Counted from the stretch's first letter, positions 8,282-17,869 are shown. The stretch is 64,000 bases of DNA from Pyxidicoccus parkwaysis (GCF_017301735.1 NZ_CP071090.1:6562001-6626000), one strand, 5' to 3'. Numbers and translations are program-made. Notes: generated from the sequence alone by a model not told the origin.

Positions 8282-9019
8282 TCAGTCGTCCTTCAACCGT
8301 GCCGCGGGCGCGGGGCCCGGCAGCGGGGGGAACTTCGGGTTGCGCTCCGGCTCGGAGGCGCGCACGTAGTGCGGCTCCAGCGCGAAGAGCGCCTGCAGCG
8401 AGCGCTCCTCCGGGAAGCGCACCAGCCGCGCCAGCTCCACCGCGGAGGGGAAGGCCGGCCCCGCCAAGAGCCTTCCGGGCGCGACGCCGTGCGACTCCAG
8501 CGCGGCGCGGTAGTCCACCAGCGCGGGGCCCAGCGCCAGCGCGCGGGGCTCGGCCGCGAGCCGCTCCGCCACCTCCTTGGGCGACATGGCCGTCTCCGGC
8601 TCCAGCGCCTCCACCGCGGCACCGGTGCGCTGGTACGCGCCAAGGTACAAATCATCCTTGCGAGCCACCGCGAGGCAATACAGCGGCACGCCCTCCGGCC
8701 CCTCCAGCGCCACCGCCGCCAGCGACGACGCCCCGGCCACCTTCAACCCCGTCGCGTACGCCAGCGACTTCACCGTGGCCAGGCCAATCCGCAGCCCCGT
8801 GAAGGAGCCCGGCCCCAACCCCACCGCGAGTCCTTCCAGCTCCGCAAGCTTCACGCCGTGCCGCGCGAGCAACTCACCCACCACGCCGGGCAGCGCCTCG
8901 CTCTGCTTCTGGGGCGGAGGCACCACCACGTGCTCCAGCGCCCGCACGGCCCCGGAGGGCTCGCGCTCCACCAGGGCGAGCGACAGCGTCAGCGTGGAGG
9001 TGTCCAGCGAGAGGAACAT
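8282..9019 (-). CDS. tsaB: tRNA threonylcarbamoyladenosine biosynthesis protein TsaB
   Basis: 245 residues of the ASKHA fold. MFLSLDTST at the N-terminus and GPGSFTGLRIG near 70 are the TsaB signatures. TsaB acts with TsaD and TsaE to transfer threonylcarbamoyl to A37 of ANN-decoding tRNAs in the cytoplasm. The ATG at 9019 was chosen because the family starts exactly there; the frame is open further upstream. The gene begins 11 bases after the rlpA stop. The C-terminal 20 residues are Pro rich and not part of the conserved fold. Confidence 0.92.
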   Translation of the reverse strand: MFLSLDTSTLTLSLALVEREPSGAVRALEHVVVPPPQKQSEALPGVVGELLARHGVKLAELEGLAVGLGPGSFTGLRIGLATVKSLAYATGLKVAGASSLAAVALEGPEGVPLYCLAVARKDDLYLGAYQRTGAAVEALEPETAMSPKEVAERLAAEPRALALGPALVDYRAALESHGVAPGRLLAGPAFPSAVELARLVRFPEERSLQALFALEPHYVRASEPERNPKFPPLPGPAPAARLKDD

Positions 9020-9030
9020 GGCGCCGCTCC

Positions 9031-9525
9031 CTACACCGGCGCGGCCCAGGATGCCCGGGGAATCTCCGAGACGGGCGTCTCGCACCGGTACAGCCGCACG
9101 CGCGCCACGCCCTTGTCCAGCATGCCCAGCTTCTTCGCGGCCGCCTGGGAGACGTCGATGATGCGGCCCTCTACATAGGGGCCGCGGTCATTCACCCGCA
9201 CCTCCACCTGCTTGCCATTCTCCATGTTGACGACGCGCACGCACGAGCCGAAGCGCTCCTTGCGATGCGCGGCGGTGAGGGCGTTCTGGTTGAAGCGCTC
9301 CCCGCTGGCGGTGGGCCGGCCGTGCAGCCCGGGGCCGTAGAAGGACGCCAGCCCCTCGCCCAGGTACGTGCGCGGCATCTGCTCCCGCTTCGTCACGCGC
9401 GGCGAGCCGGATGAAGCTGGCTGCTCGCGCGTGGACGTCTCCGGCGGCTGGGGCTTCGCGGCGCGCGGCGCACACGCCGCGAGCACGCTCAATCCCAGCA
9501 TGACGGCAACGAAGCTTCCTCGCAT
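9031..9525 (-). CDS. rlpA: RlpA-family septal ring lytic transglycosylase lipoprotein
   Basis: 164 residues. The lipobox LAAC (Cys18) follows a short signal peptide. A double-psi beta-barrel occupies about 55-150, with GLASFYGPGLHG, TASGERFN, and the catalytic-Asp region VRVNDRGPY. RlpA cleaves peptidoglycan strands that lack stem peptides. The C-terminal SPOR domain of the E. coli protein is absent, so septal targeting by denuded glycan may not apply. An AGAGG ribosome site lies before the ATG at 9525. The gene begins just after the rseP stop. Confidence 0.9.
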   Translation of the reverse strand: MRGSFVAVMLGLSVLAACAPRAAKPQPPETSTREQPASSGSPRVTKREQMPRTYLGEGLASFYGPGLHGRPTASGERFNQNALTAAHRKERFGSCVRVVNMENGKQVEVRVNDRGPYVEGRIIDVSQAAAKKLGMLDKGVARVRLYRCETPVSEIPRASWAAPV

Positions 9526-9532
9526 GGCACCT

Positions 9533-11170
9533 CTAGCGCATGACGTCGTTGGTGACGGCCAGCAGCATCAGCATGATGAGCAGCGCCAGGCCGACCATGT
9601 TGGCCACCTCGCGCACGCGCACCGGAATCGGGCGGCGGCGCACGCCCTCCCACGCGGCGGACAGGAGGTGGAAGCCGTCCAGCACGGGGATGGGCAGCAG
9701 GTTCATCACGCCCAGGTTGATGGAGATGATGGCCATCAGGTTGAGGAAGCTGTCCAGGCCCTGCTCGGCGCTCTTGGACGCCATCTGGTACATCATGATG
9801 GGCCCGCCCACCGTGCTCAGCGGCACGGCCTTCGTGAAGAGCCCGCCAATCACCTTCACCATCTGGAAGACGATTTTCGGAACGACGAGCGCCGCCTCCT
9901 TGAAGGCCGCGGCCGGCCCCAGATGGACGGTGACCTCATCCTGCGGCGGCACGTCCGTGGCCGTCGGCATCCACCCGCGCACGCCCAGCGCCAGCGGCGC
10001 GCTCTTGGTGCCCATCCCATCCGTCATCGGCAGCGGGGCCTGGGCCAGCTTCTCCTTGTGCTCACCGTCCGCGCCGCGCCACACCAGCGTGAAGGGCTGG
10101 TCCTTCAGGATGCTGAGCTTCTGCGCGAGCTCCTGGAAGGACTCGAGCGAATCCCCGTCGAGGGAGAGCAGGCGGTCTCCCGGCTTCAGGCCGGCCTTCT
10201 CCGCCGCGCTGCCCGAGGCGACGATGGCCAGGAACATGTCCGCGGGCTCGGCGCCCAGGGCCACCAGCCCCTCCCCCGCCTGCTTCGGCACGGTGAGCTT
10301 CAGCACGCGGGGCGCCCGCCCCGTCACCGCGCCCGCGTCCACGGCGTCCAGCCGCCGCACGACCAGTTCCAGCGGCGCGCCTGGCTGGAACTTGTCCACG
10401 GCTTGCTGGAGCCGGGCCTCGTCCGCCACGGGCGTGCCGTTGACGGTGAGGATGCGGTCGAAGGTGCGCAGACCCGCCTGCTCCGCGACGGAGCCCTTGG
10501 GCACGCCGACCAGGGCCGGCCGCGAGGCCGCCCCCACGCCAATCTGCCCCCGCTCCACCGTGTCGATGGGCGACGTCTCCACCACCTTCTCCGGCTTCAC
10601 CTCCAGGGTGAGCCGCTGGCCATCACGCTCCACCACCACGGGGATGGGCCGGCCGAAGCGACCGATGAAGGCCTCCTGCATGTCGGTGAAGGTCGTCACC
10701 TCCACCCCGTCCACCGAGCGCACCCGGTCTCCCGGGCGGATGCCCGCGACGGCGGCCGGCTGGTTCGGCGTCACGCTGCCCACCAGGGTGGACGTGGCCT
10801 GGTGTGGCCCGAGGTAGACGAAGAAGTAGATGAGGACGGGGAAGATGAGGTTGAAGGCCGGCCCCGCCAGGACGATGAGGCCGCGCTTCCAGGGCGGCTG
10901 CGCCAAAAAGCCCCGGCTGGCCTCCTCCGGGCTGAGCTCCTCGTGGGGCAGGTCTCCCGCCATCTTCACGAAGCCGCCCAGGGGCAGCAGCGCAATCTGG
11001 TACTCCGTCTCACCCTTGGTGAAGCCAATCAGCTTCGGCCCGAAGCCGATGGAGAACTTGAGGACCTTCACCCCACAGGCCTTGGCCACGAGGAAGTGGC
11101 CGAGCTCGTGCACCGTCACGAGCACGCCCAACAAGACGATGAAGAATCCAGCGTTCTGGAGCTGAGACAT
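9533..11170 (-). CDS. rseP: RseP-type intramembrane zinc metalloprotease with three PDZ domains
   Basis: 545 residues. HELGH (H21, E22, H25) is in the first membrane helix and LDG (D498) in a late one, so both zinc-ligand motifs are present. Three PDZ-like domains can be read: about 125-197 (IRPGDRV), 210-278 (RTFDRIL) and 300-372 (LKPGDRL). E. coli RseP has about 450 residues and two PDZ domains, so one extra is present here. RseP releases anti-sigma factors and clears signal-peptide remnants by cutting in the membrane. The ATG at 11170 starts right at the first helix. It sits downstream of cdsA as in many bacteria, but the usual dxr between them is missing. Confidence 0.92.
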   Translation of the reverse strand: MSQLQNAGFFIVLLGVLVTVHELGHFLVAKACGVKVLKFSIGFGPKLIGFTKGETEYQIALLPLGGFVKMAGDLPHEELSPEEASRGFLAQPPWKRGLIVLAGPAFNLIFPVLIYFFVYLGPHQATSTLVGSVTPNQPAAVAGIRPGDRVRSVDGVEVTTFTDMQEAFIGRFGRPIPVVVERDGQRLTLEVKPEKVVETSPIDTVERGQIGVGAASRPALVGVPKGSVAEQAGLRTFDRILTVNGTPVADEARLQQAVDKFQPGAPLELVVRRLDAVDAGAVTGRAPRVLKLTVPKQAGEGLVALGAEPADMFLAIVASGSAAEKAGLKPGDRLLSLDGDSLESFQELAQKLSILKDQPFTLVWRGADGEHKEKLAQAPLPMTDGMGTKSAPLALGVRGWMPTATDVPPQDEVTVHLGPAAAFKEAALVVPKIVFQMVKVIGGLFTKAVPLSTVGGPIMMYQMASKSAEQGLDSFLNLMAIISINLGVMNLLPIPVLDGFHLLSAAWEGVRRRPIPVRVREVANMVGLALLIMLMLLAVTNDVMR

Positions 11171-11254
11171 GGGCGCAACAGTAATCGTGGGCGCCCTGTG
11201 GGACAACGCTCAACGGGGCCCGCCGAGCAGGCGGGCAGGCGGATTCGCGCGCGG

Positions 11255-12085
11255 TTACGGGAGGAGCCCGCGGACGAATTGCACGTAGACGAACACCAGC
11301 GGGGCGTTGAACAACAGCGCGTCGATGCGGTCCAGGACGCCGCCGTGCCCGGGGATGAGGAACCCCGAGTCCTTCACGCCGTACGCCCGCTTCAGCATGG
11401 ACTCGCACAGGTCGCCGATGGGCCCCAGGATTCCGCCCGTCACACCCAGGAGCACGCAGTCCCACACGGTGAAGACGGGGAAGAAGAAGGCCCGGGCGAT
11501 GAACATGCCGCCCACCGAGCCCAGCATGCCGCCGAAGAAGCCCTCCCACGTCTTGTTCGGGCTCACCTCGGGGTACAGCTTGTGCTTCCCGAGGAAGCGG
11601 CCGAAGAAGTAGGCGGCGGTGTCGTTGGCCCAGGTGATGACCAGCGCACAGATGACCCACGCCAGGCCATCCCCGGGGAGCAGGCGCAGGGCGGACAGGG
11701 CGGTGAGGCCCACGGCGCCGTACAGGAAGCCGTTGACGAGGTGCGCGGTGCGCGTGGGGGCCTCGGCGAGGGGGCCCTTGAACAGGTGGTATATCCACGC
11801 GAAGAACGCGTAGACGATGGTGAGCCAGAAGGCCGTCTCCCCGGTGCGGGCGGCGTCCTTCAGCGGCAGGAAGGGCAGCACCGCGGCGGCGAGCATGCCC
11901 ACCCAGGCGGCCACCGTCAGGCGCTTCTGGACGATGAGGTAGTACTCGCCCACGCAGGCGGCGGCGGCGACGGCGAGCAGCCCGGCGCTCCAGACGCCTC
12001 CGAGGAACAGCAACAGCAACACCAGCGGCAGCAGCGTCACTGCCGAGACAACGCGGATGACGAGGTTTCGGTTCTTGTCGTTCAC
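11255..12085 (-). CDS. cdsA: Phosphatidate cytidylyltransferase CdsA
   Basis: 276 residues with about eight membrane helices. The C-terminal signature KDSGFLIPGHGGVLDRID is the CDP-diglyceride synthetase motif with its metal-binding Asp residues. The enzyme makes CDP-diacylglycerol from phosphatidic acid and CTP at the inner membrane. The start is GTG at 12085, overlapping the uppS stop (GTGA, 12082-12085), which implies translational coupling. The frame is open upstream inside uppS, but the family starts here. Confidence 0.93.
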   Translation of the reverse strand: MNDKNRNLVIRVVSAVTLLPLVLLLLFLGGVWSAGLLAVAAAACVGEYYLIVQKRLTVAAWVGMLAAAVLPFLPLKDAARTGETAFWLTIVYAFFAWIYHLFKGPLAEAPTRTAHLVNGFLYGAVGLTALSALRLLPGDGLAWVICALVITWANDTAAYFFGRFLGKHKLYPEVSPNKTWEGFFGGMLGSVGGMFIARAFFFPVFTVWDCVLLGVTGGILGPIGDLCESMLKRAYGVKDSGFLIPGHGGVLDRIDALLFNAPLVFVYVQFVRGLLP

Positions 12086-12870
12086 GCCTTGGCCCGTTGG
12101 GGAGGGTCGTCCCGCTTCACCTGGGCGGAGGTGAGCCCGAAGCGCCGCTCGCGCTGCTGGTACTGCGCCACGCAGCGGAGGAACTCCTCGGTGCGGAAGT
12201 CCGGCCACAGGGCGTCCGTGAAGCACAGCTCCGCGTACGCCACCTGCCAGAGCAGGAAGTTGGACACGCGCAGCTCGCCGCTGGTGCGCACCACCAGGTC
12301 CAGCGGCGGCAGCCCGTGCGTCCAGAGGAACTGCTCGAAATCCTTCTCCTCCATCCCCGCCGCGGACAGCTCGCCCTTCGCGATGGCCTCCGCCATGCGC
12401 CGGGCGGCGTGGAGGATTTCCTCGCGTCCGCCGTAGGACAGCGCCAGCGACAGCACCATGCCGGTGTTGTGGCGGGAGTCGGCGATCAGCCTGTCGAGCG
12501 GATCACGCACGTAGCGGGGCAGCCGGTCCACGTCGCCGATGGCGTTGAGGCGGATGCCGTTGTCGAGGATTTCGGGGCGCTCGCGCTCGAGGTAGTCGCG
12601 AAGCAATTCCATGAGGCCTGCGACCTCCTCGGCGGGCCGGGCCCAGTTCTGCGAGGAGAAGGCGTACAGCGTCAGGGCCTGGATGCCCAGGCGGCGCGCG
12701 GTGCGGGTGACCTCACGCACACTGGAGCTACCCTCGCGGTGGCCCTCCAGCCGGGGCAGGCCCCGCGACTCCGCCCAGCGCCCGTTGCCATCCATGATGA
12801 TGCCCACGTGGCGAGGCACGGGACGGGCCTTCACCTGTAGCTCGAGGGCAGAAACCGAAGGGCGATCCAT
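12082..12870 (-). CDS. uppS: Undecaprenyl diphosphate synthase UppS
   Basis: 262 residues. The P-loop-like IIMDGNGRWA (catalytic Asp at position 26-27) is followed by the GHREG and TLYAFSSQNW motifs, and by RTSGELRVSNFLLWQ near the C-terminus. These are the conserved cis-prenyltransferase regions. The enzyme adds isoprene units to farnesyl diphosphate to build the lipid carrier for cell-wall and O-antigen synthesis. The ATG at 12870 fits the family; a longer open frame upstream does not. It heads the uppS-cdsA-rseP-rlpA-tsaB run. Confidence 0.95.
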   Translation of the reverse strand: MDRPSVSALELQVKARPVPRHVGIIMDGNGRWAESRGLPRLEGHREGSSSVREVTRTARRLGIQALTLYAFSSQNWARPAEEVAGLMELLRDYLERERPEILDNGIRLNAIGDVDRLPRYVRDPLDRLIADSRHNTGMVLSLALSYGGREEILHAARRMAEAIAKGELSAAGMEEKDFEQFLWTHGLPPLDLVVRTSGELRVSNFLLWQVAYAELCFTDALWPDFRTEEFLRCVAQYQQRERRFGLTSAQVKRDDPPQRAKA

Positions 12871-12989
12871 GAAGCCGCGCACCCTATCGACGCCGCCGCG
12901 CCGCGTCCACGGGCGCGTAGCCCAACCGTCACCCGCGCGCCCCGGCCGGTCGCTCGCCGGGGCTGGACGGCCCGAGCGCCAAAGCATGT

Positions 12990-13022
12990 GGGGCGGAGTA
13001 GGCGCGACCCACTCCGCGCCCC
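12990..13022 (-). terminator. Hairpin downstream of the SDR gene
   Basis: GGGGCGGAGT at 12990-12999 pairs with ACTCCGCGCCCC at 13011-13022, with a one-base bulge and an 11-base loop. It lies just past the SDR stop and before uppS, where a terminator would sit. No T-run follows on the minus strand, so an intrinsic terminator is only possible, not shown. Confidence 0.35.
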
Positions 13023-13038
13023 TCCCTGTTTTCCGGGT

Positions 13039-13995
13039 TCAGTACTCGGGCCAGGAGGGCCGGACACGCTCGATGGGGCTGTCGAGCCACGCGGCGTAGG
13101 CGGCCTCGTTGGCGGCGGGGTACGGCGTCGCATAGGTGCGCGAGAAGTGCTCGGCCCAGTGCGGCTGGGAGCCGTCCACGTCGGTGAAGCCGTACTCGCG
13201 CGCGAGGTCCCAGGAAGCGAAGACGCGGCCCGCCTTGGCGCCCACGTTCGGGTCGGCCGCGAGCGCCGCGACGGCACGGCCCACGAAGCAGGGCGACTCC
13301 GAGCAGATGAAGTCCGGCTCCTTCTTCGCCCCGTCGCGCCAGTTGGCCTCAGTGACGCCGAAGAGCTCCAGCATCTCCTCCGAGCGCAGGAAGCCCGGCG
13401 TCAGGGCCAGCGCCGTCACCTTCGTGCGGCGGAGGTCTCGCGACATGGCGAAGGCCAGCCGGATGACGGTCATCTTCACCAGGTCGTACCAGAGGCTGCC
13501 GCGGTAGCCGAACATGTTGCCGTCGGTGACTTCCACGATGAGCCCCTGGTTGCGCTCCACCATGAGCGGGACGGCGTGGCGGCTCGTCAGGACGTGCGTG
13601 AAGACGGCGCGCTCGAACATGAGTCGCCCCTTCGCGAAGTCCTGCTTCCAGAACGGCGCACCGAACTCGGTGAGCTGCTCTCCACCCCAGATGTCATTCA
13701 CCAGGACATCGAGGCGGCCCTGCTCGCGGCGGATGCGCTCGCAGAGAGCGATGACCGCCTCCTCCACGGAGTGGTCCACGCGCACGGCGATGCCCTTGCC
13801 TCCGCGCGCGTCGACCAGCTCCTCCGTTTCTTCGAGGGTCTCCGGGCGGTTGGAACCCGAGGCGGGACGGCCCCGGACGCTGCGGCCCGTGCAGTACACG
13901 GTGGCTCCGGCCTCGCCGAGCATGGTGGCGATGCCGCGCCCTGCCCCGCGCGTGGCACCTGCAACGAGTGCGACCTGACCTTCGAGTGGCTTCAT
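13039..13995 (-). CDS. Short-chain dehydrogenase/reductase (DHRS1-like)
   Basis: 318 residues. The cofactor motif GATRGAGRG lies near 12-20. The catalytic pair is in YDLVK (Tyr-x-x-x-Lys). An unusually long segment follows the NAD(P)-binding core, ending in WPEY. Spacing and length resemble the DHRS1-like SDR branch; the substrate cannot be told. The ATG at 13995 was chosen over an upstream in-frame start because it abuts the SDR core. It is divergent from the WYL regulator at 14113, so the shared spacer with its palindrome may control both. Confidence 0.85.
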   Translation of the reverse strand: MKPLEGQVALVAGATRGAGRGIATMLGEAGATVYCTGRSVRGRPASGSNRPETLEETEELVDARGGKGIAVRVDHSVEEAVIALCERIRREQGRLDVLVNDIWGGEQLTEFGAPFWKQDFAKGRLMFERAVFTHVLTSRHAVPLMVERNQGLIVEVTDGNMFGYRGSLWYDLVKMTVIRLAFAMSRDLRRTKVTALALTPGFLRSEEMLELFGVTEANWRDGAKKEPDFICSESPCFVGRAVAALAADPNVGAKAGRVFASWDLAREYGFTDVDGSQPHWAEHFSRTYATPYPAANEAAYAAWLDSPIERVRPSWPEY

Positions 13996-14063
13996 GGCTG
14001 CGCTCTCCTTCACGGACCGGGGGTGGATGGCTTCGCCGGTCATACGCAACGCACCCTACGGAG

Positions 14064-14092
14064 GGAATCCTGACATCTGCTGTCATGATTCC
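14064..14092. promoter_or_regulatory. Near-perfect palindrome, candidate operator between SDR and WYL regulator genes
   Basis: GGAATCCTGACA (14064-14075) and TGTCATGATTCC (14081-14092) form 12-base arms with a single mismatch around a 5-base centre. It lies 21 bases before the regulator's ATG and 69 bases before the SDR start. Its size suits a dimeric HTH regulator, most simply the adjacent WYL protein acting on itself and the SDR gene. That link is inference. Confidence 0.55.
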
Positions 14093-14112
14093 CGGCATAC
14101 AGTGCGCGGACG

Positions 14113-15126
14113 ATGCGAGCGGACCGACTCGTCAGGCTGACCTTGCTGTTGCAGACGCGCCCGAAGATGACGGCGGGCGAGCTGGCGCGTGAGCTCCAGG
14201 TGTCCGAGCGGACGGTTCACCGGGACGTTGAGGCGCTCTCCAGCGCGGGCGTGCCGGTGTACGCGACGCGTGGCGCGGAGGGCGGCGTGGCGCTGCTGGA
14301 GGGCTGGCGCACGCAGCTCACGGGACTCACGCGGGCGGAGCTGCATGCGCTGGCCACCGTGGGCGTGCCGGGGGCGCTGGATGACCTGGGGTTGTCCGCG
14401 CCGCTGCGCACGGGGCTGGTGAAGCTCGCGGCGGCGGTGCCGGCGGTTCAACAGCCCGCGCTGGAGTACGCGCGCCAGCGGCTCCACGTGGACACGTCCT
14501 CATGGTTCTCCGAGCGCGAGCCGGTGCCGCATCTGGCGGTGCTGCGGGACGCGATATGGCAGGACCACCGCGTGTCGCTGGTGTACCGGGACTTCGACGG
14601 GAAGCAGAGCAAGCGCGTGGTGGACCCGTACGCACTCGTCATCAAGGCGGACCGCTGGTACCTCGTCGCGGGCAAGGAGGGAGAGCCGCGCGTCTACCGG
14701 GGCTCTCGGGTGGAGGGGGCGCGAATGCTGGCGGAGACCTTCGTGCGGCCGGCGCGCTTCGATTTGCCCGCGTTCTGGAAGGAATGGTGCCAGCGCTTCG
14801 CGGAGAAGCGGGCGACGTTCGAGGTCTCCCTGCGGCTCACCGAGGTGGCAATGGAGAAGCTGAGGCAGATGCGGCCGAAGACGGAGCATGCGCGCTTCGA
14901 CGCGGCGCCGAAGTCCCGGGATGGATGGAAGACGCTCACCGTGGACTTCGAGCGGGAGAGCATCGCGCTGGGACAACTCTGCGAGGTGGGCGGAGGCTTC
15001 GAGGTGCGCGCACCGGAGACGCTGCGGAACCGGTTGATGGGATTGGCGGCCGGGATTCTGGAGGCCCATGGCGGCGCGGCGCATCACAGGCGAGGCGCGA
15101 GGAAGACGGCCTCCATCACCAAATGA
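14113..15126 (+). CDS. HTH-WYL domain transcriptional regulator (YafY-type)
   Basis: 337 residues. A winged helix at about 1-60 carries ELARELQVSERTVHRDVEAL, followed by GGVALLEGW, typical of YafY/DeoR-like regulators. A WYL domain lies at about 140-210 (DPYALVIKADRWYLVAG) and a WCX-type C-terminal domain follows. WYL domains often sense nucleic acids or nucleotides and include activators of DNA-damage responses (family knowledge). It is divergent from an SDR gene with a strong palindrome between them. A single-gene regulator of that enzyme is the simplest reading. Confidence 0.85.
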   Translation: MRADRLVRLTLLLQTRPKMTAGELARELQVSERTVHRDVEALSSAGVPVYATRGAEGGVALLEGWRTQLTGLTRAELHALATVGVPGALDDLGLSAPLRTGLVKLAAAVPAVQQPALEYARQRLHVDTSSWFSEREPVPHLAVLRDAIWQDHRVSLVYRDFDGKQSKRVVDPYALVIKADRWYLVAGKEGEPRVYRGSRVEGARMLAETFVRPARFDLPAFWKEWCQRFAEKRATFEVSLRLTEVAMEKLRQMRPKTEHARFDAAPKSRDGWKTLTVDFERESIALGQLCEVGGGFEVRAPETLRNRLMGLAAGILEAHGGAAHHRRGARKTASITK

Positions 15127-15141
15127 CAGAACGAGCGAGAG

Positions 15142-15159
15142 TGATGGCTTCTGCCATCA
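15142..15159. promoter_or_regulatory. Perfect 7-base inverted repeat between the WYL regulator and the TPR protein gene
   Basis: TGATGGC (15142-15148) and GCCATCA (15153-15159) flank TTCT, 15 bases past the regulator's stop and 33 before the next ATG. It has no T-run, so it is as likely an operator as a terminator. Confidence 0.35.
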
Positions 15160-15191
15160 GGTAACGGCGCAGCGTGGTACCTTCGCAATCC

Positions 15192-16049
15192 ATGGAAAGC
15201 ATCTCTTTCTGGGGGACGTCTGTCCGTTGTCTGTTCTTGAGCATGGTCCTGGTGTTGCCAGGTCTGGCATTGGCACAGGGCAAGACACAGGCCACGACGA
15301 AGGCCGGGACGCCAGCAGACGGATTCCAGGCGCGAGTGCAGAAGGCCGCGCGGCTCTACGAGGAGCTCGAGTACGAGCAGGCCCTGGACGCGCTCACCCA
15401 GGCCCGGGCCATGGCGAAGACAGACGACGAGCGGACCCAGGTCGCGATGTACGAGGGCGTCGTGCAGGCGGACCTTGGCCAGCGGCCTCGCTCGCTCGTT
15501 GCGTTCCGTGAGGCGCTGTCACTGAAGCTGGACGCGCAGCTTCCCGTGAAGGTGTCACCGAAGGTGGCGCGGGACTTCGAGACCGTGCGCTCGGAGTTGA
15601 AGAACGAGCGCGCCGTGCTGGACCGCGCGAAGGCCGTGCAGCCCTCCGTTGTCACCGACCGCCCGACGCAGCCGGTGGAGAAGAGTCCGGGACTCGTCGC
15701 GGCACCGACGACCACTCCTCCGGAGACCGTGCCGGTGGGTGGCCTGGACACGCCGTCGCTGAATGAAGAGCGCTCGCGCAAACTCCGGCCGCTGCCGCTG
15801 GCACTGCTCGGAGCGGGCGTGGTGGCCGGAGGCGTGGGGAGCTACTTCGGCCTCCAGTCCAAGGGGAACATCCAGAATGCTCGTGACTCCGACCCTGGCG
15901 ACCAGCAGTCCGCCTATCTGGACCAGGCTCGGGGACAGGCGCTCGCGGCCAACATCCTCTTCGGCGTGGCCGCCACCGCGGCGGCGGGTGCCGTCATCAC
16001 CTGGTTCACCGGCAAGGAGACTGCACACGCGGAGGAGGTGTCCCCGTGA
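15192..16049 (+). CDS. Secreted TPR-like protein with C-terminal membrane segments
   Basis: 285 residues from the ATG at 15192. A GTG at 15174 would add six residues before the signal peptide. The signal peptide ends at ALA-Q near residue 29. A helical region at about 40-150 reads like tetratricopeptide repeats (RLYEELEYEQALDAL). A Pro/Thr-rich linker follows, then two hydrophobic stretches near 200-225 and 245-270. This layout is common in myxobacterial envelope proteins of unknown role. Its stop overlaps the GTG start of the MopE-like gene (GTGA, 16046-16049), so the two are probably made together. Confidence 0.7.
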   Translation: MESISFWGTSVRCLFLSMVLVLPGLALAQGKTQATTKAGTPADGFQARVQKAARLYEELEYEQALDALTQARAMAKTDDERTQVAMYEGVVQADLGQRPRSLVAFREALSLKLDAQLPVKVSPKVARDFETVRSELKNERAVLDRAKAVQPSVVTDRPTQPVEKSPGLVAAPTTTPPETVPVGGLDTPSLNEERSRKLRPLPLALLGAGVVAGGVGSYFGLQSKGNIQNARDSDPGDQQSAYLDQARGQALAANILFGVAATAAAGAVITWFTGKETAHAEEVSP

Positions 16050-16838
16050 TTCGCACCGCCCTGGTCGTGTTGTTGCTCGGCACGTCCTGCACCGTGCCGA
16101 GCCTCGAAGAGCTTCATTGCGACGGCTCGGACCCACTGGACGCCGATGATGTCGCAGGTGGAAAGGCAGACGCGGTCCTCCAGGCCAGCAGTGGAGGATG
16201 CACTGGAGTGAAGGTCACTGTCGCCTACGACGGCTTCAAGCCCGGCTGTGTTCGCGTCCTGGCCCGCAGTGGGAACAGTGGCCGCGAGATTTCCACGGAC
16301 GTGACGGGCAACGCGCTCAAGGGCGGGCCCACGGGTGGCCAAATCATCGTAGCCGCGGTGCTTCCCGGCGACTGGGACAGCACGCGCGTGGAGGCCCAGG
16401 CCTTCGAGCGCACCTGCACCGGAAACCCGGTGGTGACGAACACCCAGCAGCTCTCGACGACGCGAGGCCAGACGATGGCCACGTCGGTGCAACTGAGCGC
16501 GAAGGATGATGACCTGGACGGCTATGTGTCCACGCTCTCGGGTGGCACTGACTGCAACGACCAGAGGCCCTCCGTCCACCCGGACGCGGAAGAGCTGTGC
16601 AACGACTTGGACGACAACTGCAATGGCCAGTCGGACACGGTGGAGCTCCGATTGGGACAGGCGTGCACGGAGGGCCCGAGCTGCGAGGGCACGCGCGCCT
16701 GTGGCTCTGACATGAAGGTCGTCTGCAACGTGCCGAACGCCATCCAGGCGTACCCGGACGTGGACCGGGACGGGCACGGCGACAAGAACGCCTCCGCCCA
16801 GTCCTTCTGCGGCAACGTGCCGACAGGCTTCGTCACCG

Positions 16839-16846
16839 CCCCCCCC
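16839..16846 (+). other. C8 homopolymer at first frameshift of the MopE-like gene
   Basis: Eight C's in a row. With seven, the frame reads V-T-A-P-P-D-D-C and continues into the second metal-binding repeat. With eight it reaches a stop at 16850-16852. Confidence 0.8.
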
Positions 16847-17869
16847 GGATGACTGTGACGACAGCGCCACCACGGGTTCCGACACGTTCCCCGGCGCCCC
16901 TGAGCGCTGCGACGGCCGCGACAATGACTGCGATGGTCTGAACAACGAGGACTTCCCGCAGCTCAATCAGGCCTGCACGGACACGACCACCCAGTGCAGC
17001 GGCACGTATCAGTGCAATGACAAAGGCACCGCGGTGACCTGTGTGCCCACCCAGCCGTCGTCACCCTGGTACCCGGATGACGACGGCGACGGGTATGGCC
17101 GCGGTAGCGGTGCGGTTCTGGCCTGTGCGGCGCCCAAGGCCTACGTGAATCAGGGCAACGACTGCGACGACGGCAATCCCTTCAACCACCCCAATGGGAC
17201 CGAGATTTGCGACGGCCTCGACAACGACTGCGACAACCAGCCCGAGGTCGCCTCGACGGGCTGCCCGAATGGTGGGCCGACGTGGAACCCCCGGACCGAG
17301 GGGTCATTGAGCCAACTCTGGCACTCGGTCTTCACGTGGACGCCCGGTGGTGTGTGGGTGGTGGGCGACAACAATCGCCGCGCGGTGATGAGACCAGGAG
17401 ACACGGGCTTCACCGTGACGACGGGTGGGTGCGAAACCGCGAGCACGGTTTGGTCCGCGGTGTGGGCAGATCCAGCCACCAATGGCCGTGCCTATTTCGT
17501 CTCCGACGCTGGCCGGCTCTCCAGACAGGAGGCTTCCAGTACGGATTGCACCCAGGTCACCGAAACTGGCATGAGCGACATGCGGATCTTGGGCATCACG
17601 GGTGTCCGAAACGGCAGTGCCCTGGAGTTGTATGGTGTGAGCACAAACACCATGGCGACCCAAGGTGCGGCGTTCTTCTGGGACGGAGCCAGCCCCACGG
17701 TGACGTTCAACTCCGCCACCAACCCCGTGGGCCCCATGTTCGGCATCCACGGAGTTTCTCGGGACACGCTCTTCGCGGTGGGCTTCGAGAACTCCCCCCC
17801 GGTATCTCGCATCTACCGCTTCAACACCTCGAACGGGCAGTGGGTAACTCAGAACGTGCAGGGCCCCGC

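Noticed and set aside
9368..12436. Very long open frame antisense to rlpA, rseP and cdsA
   Set aside because: Antisense of well-defined genes; the peptide is His/Arg/Gln-rich with no domain, as expected of a high-GC shadow frame.
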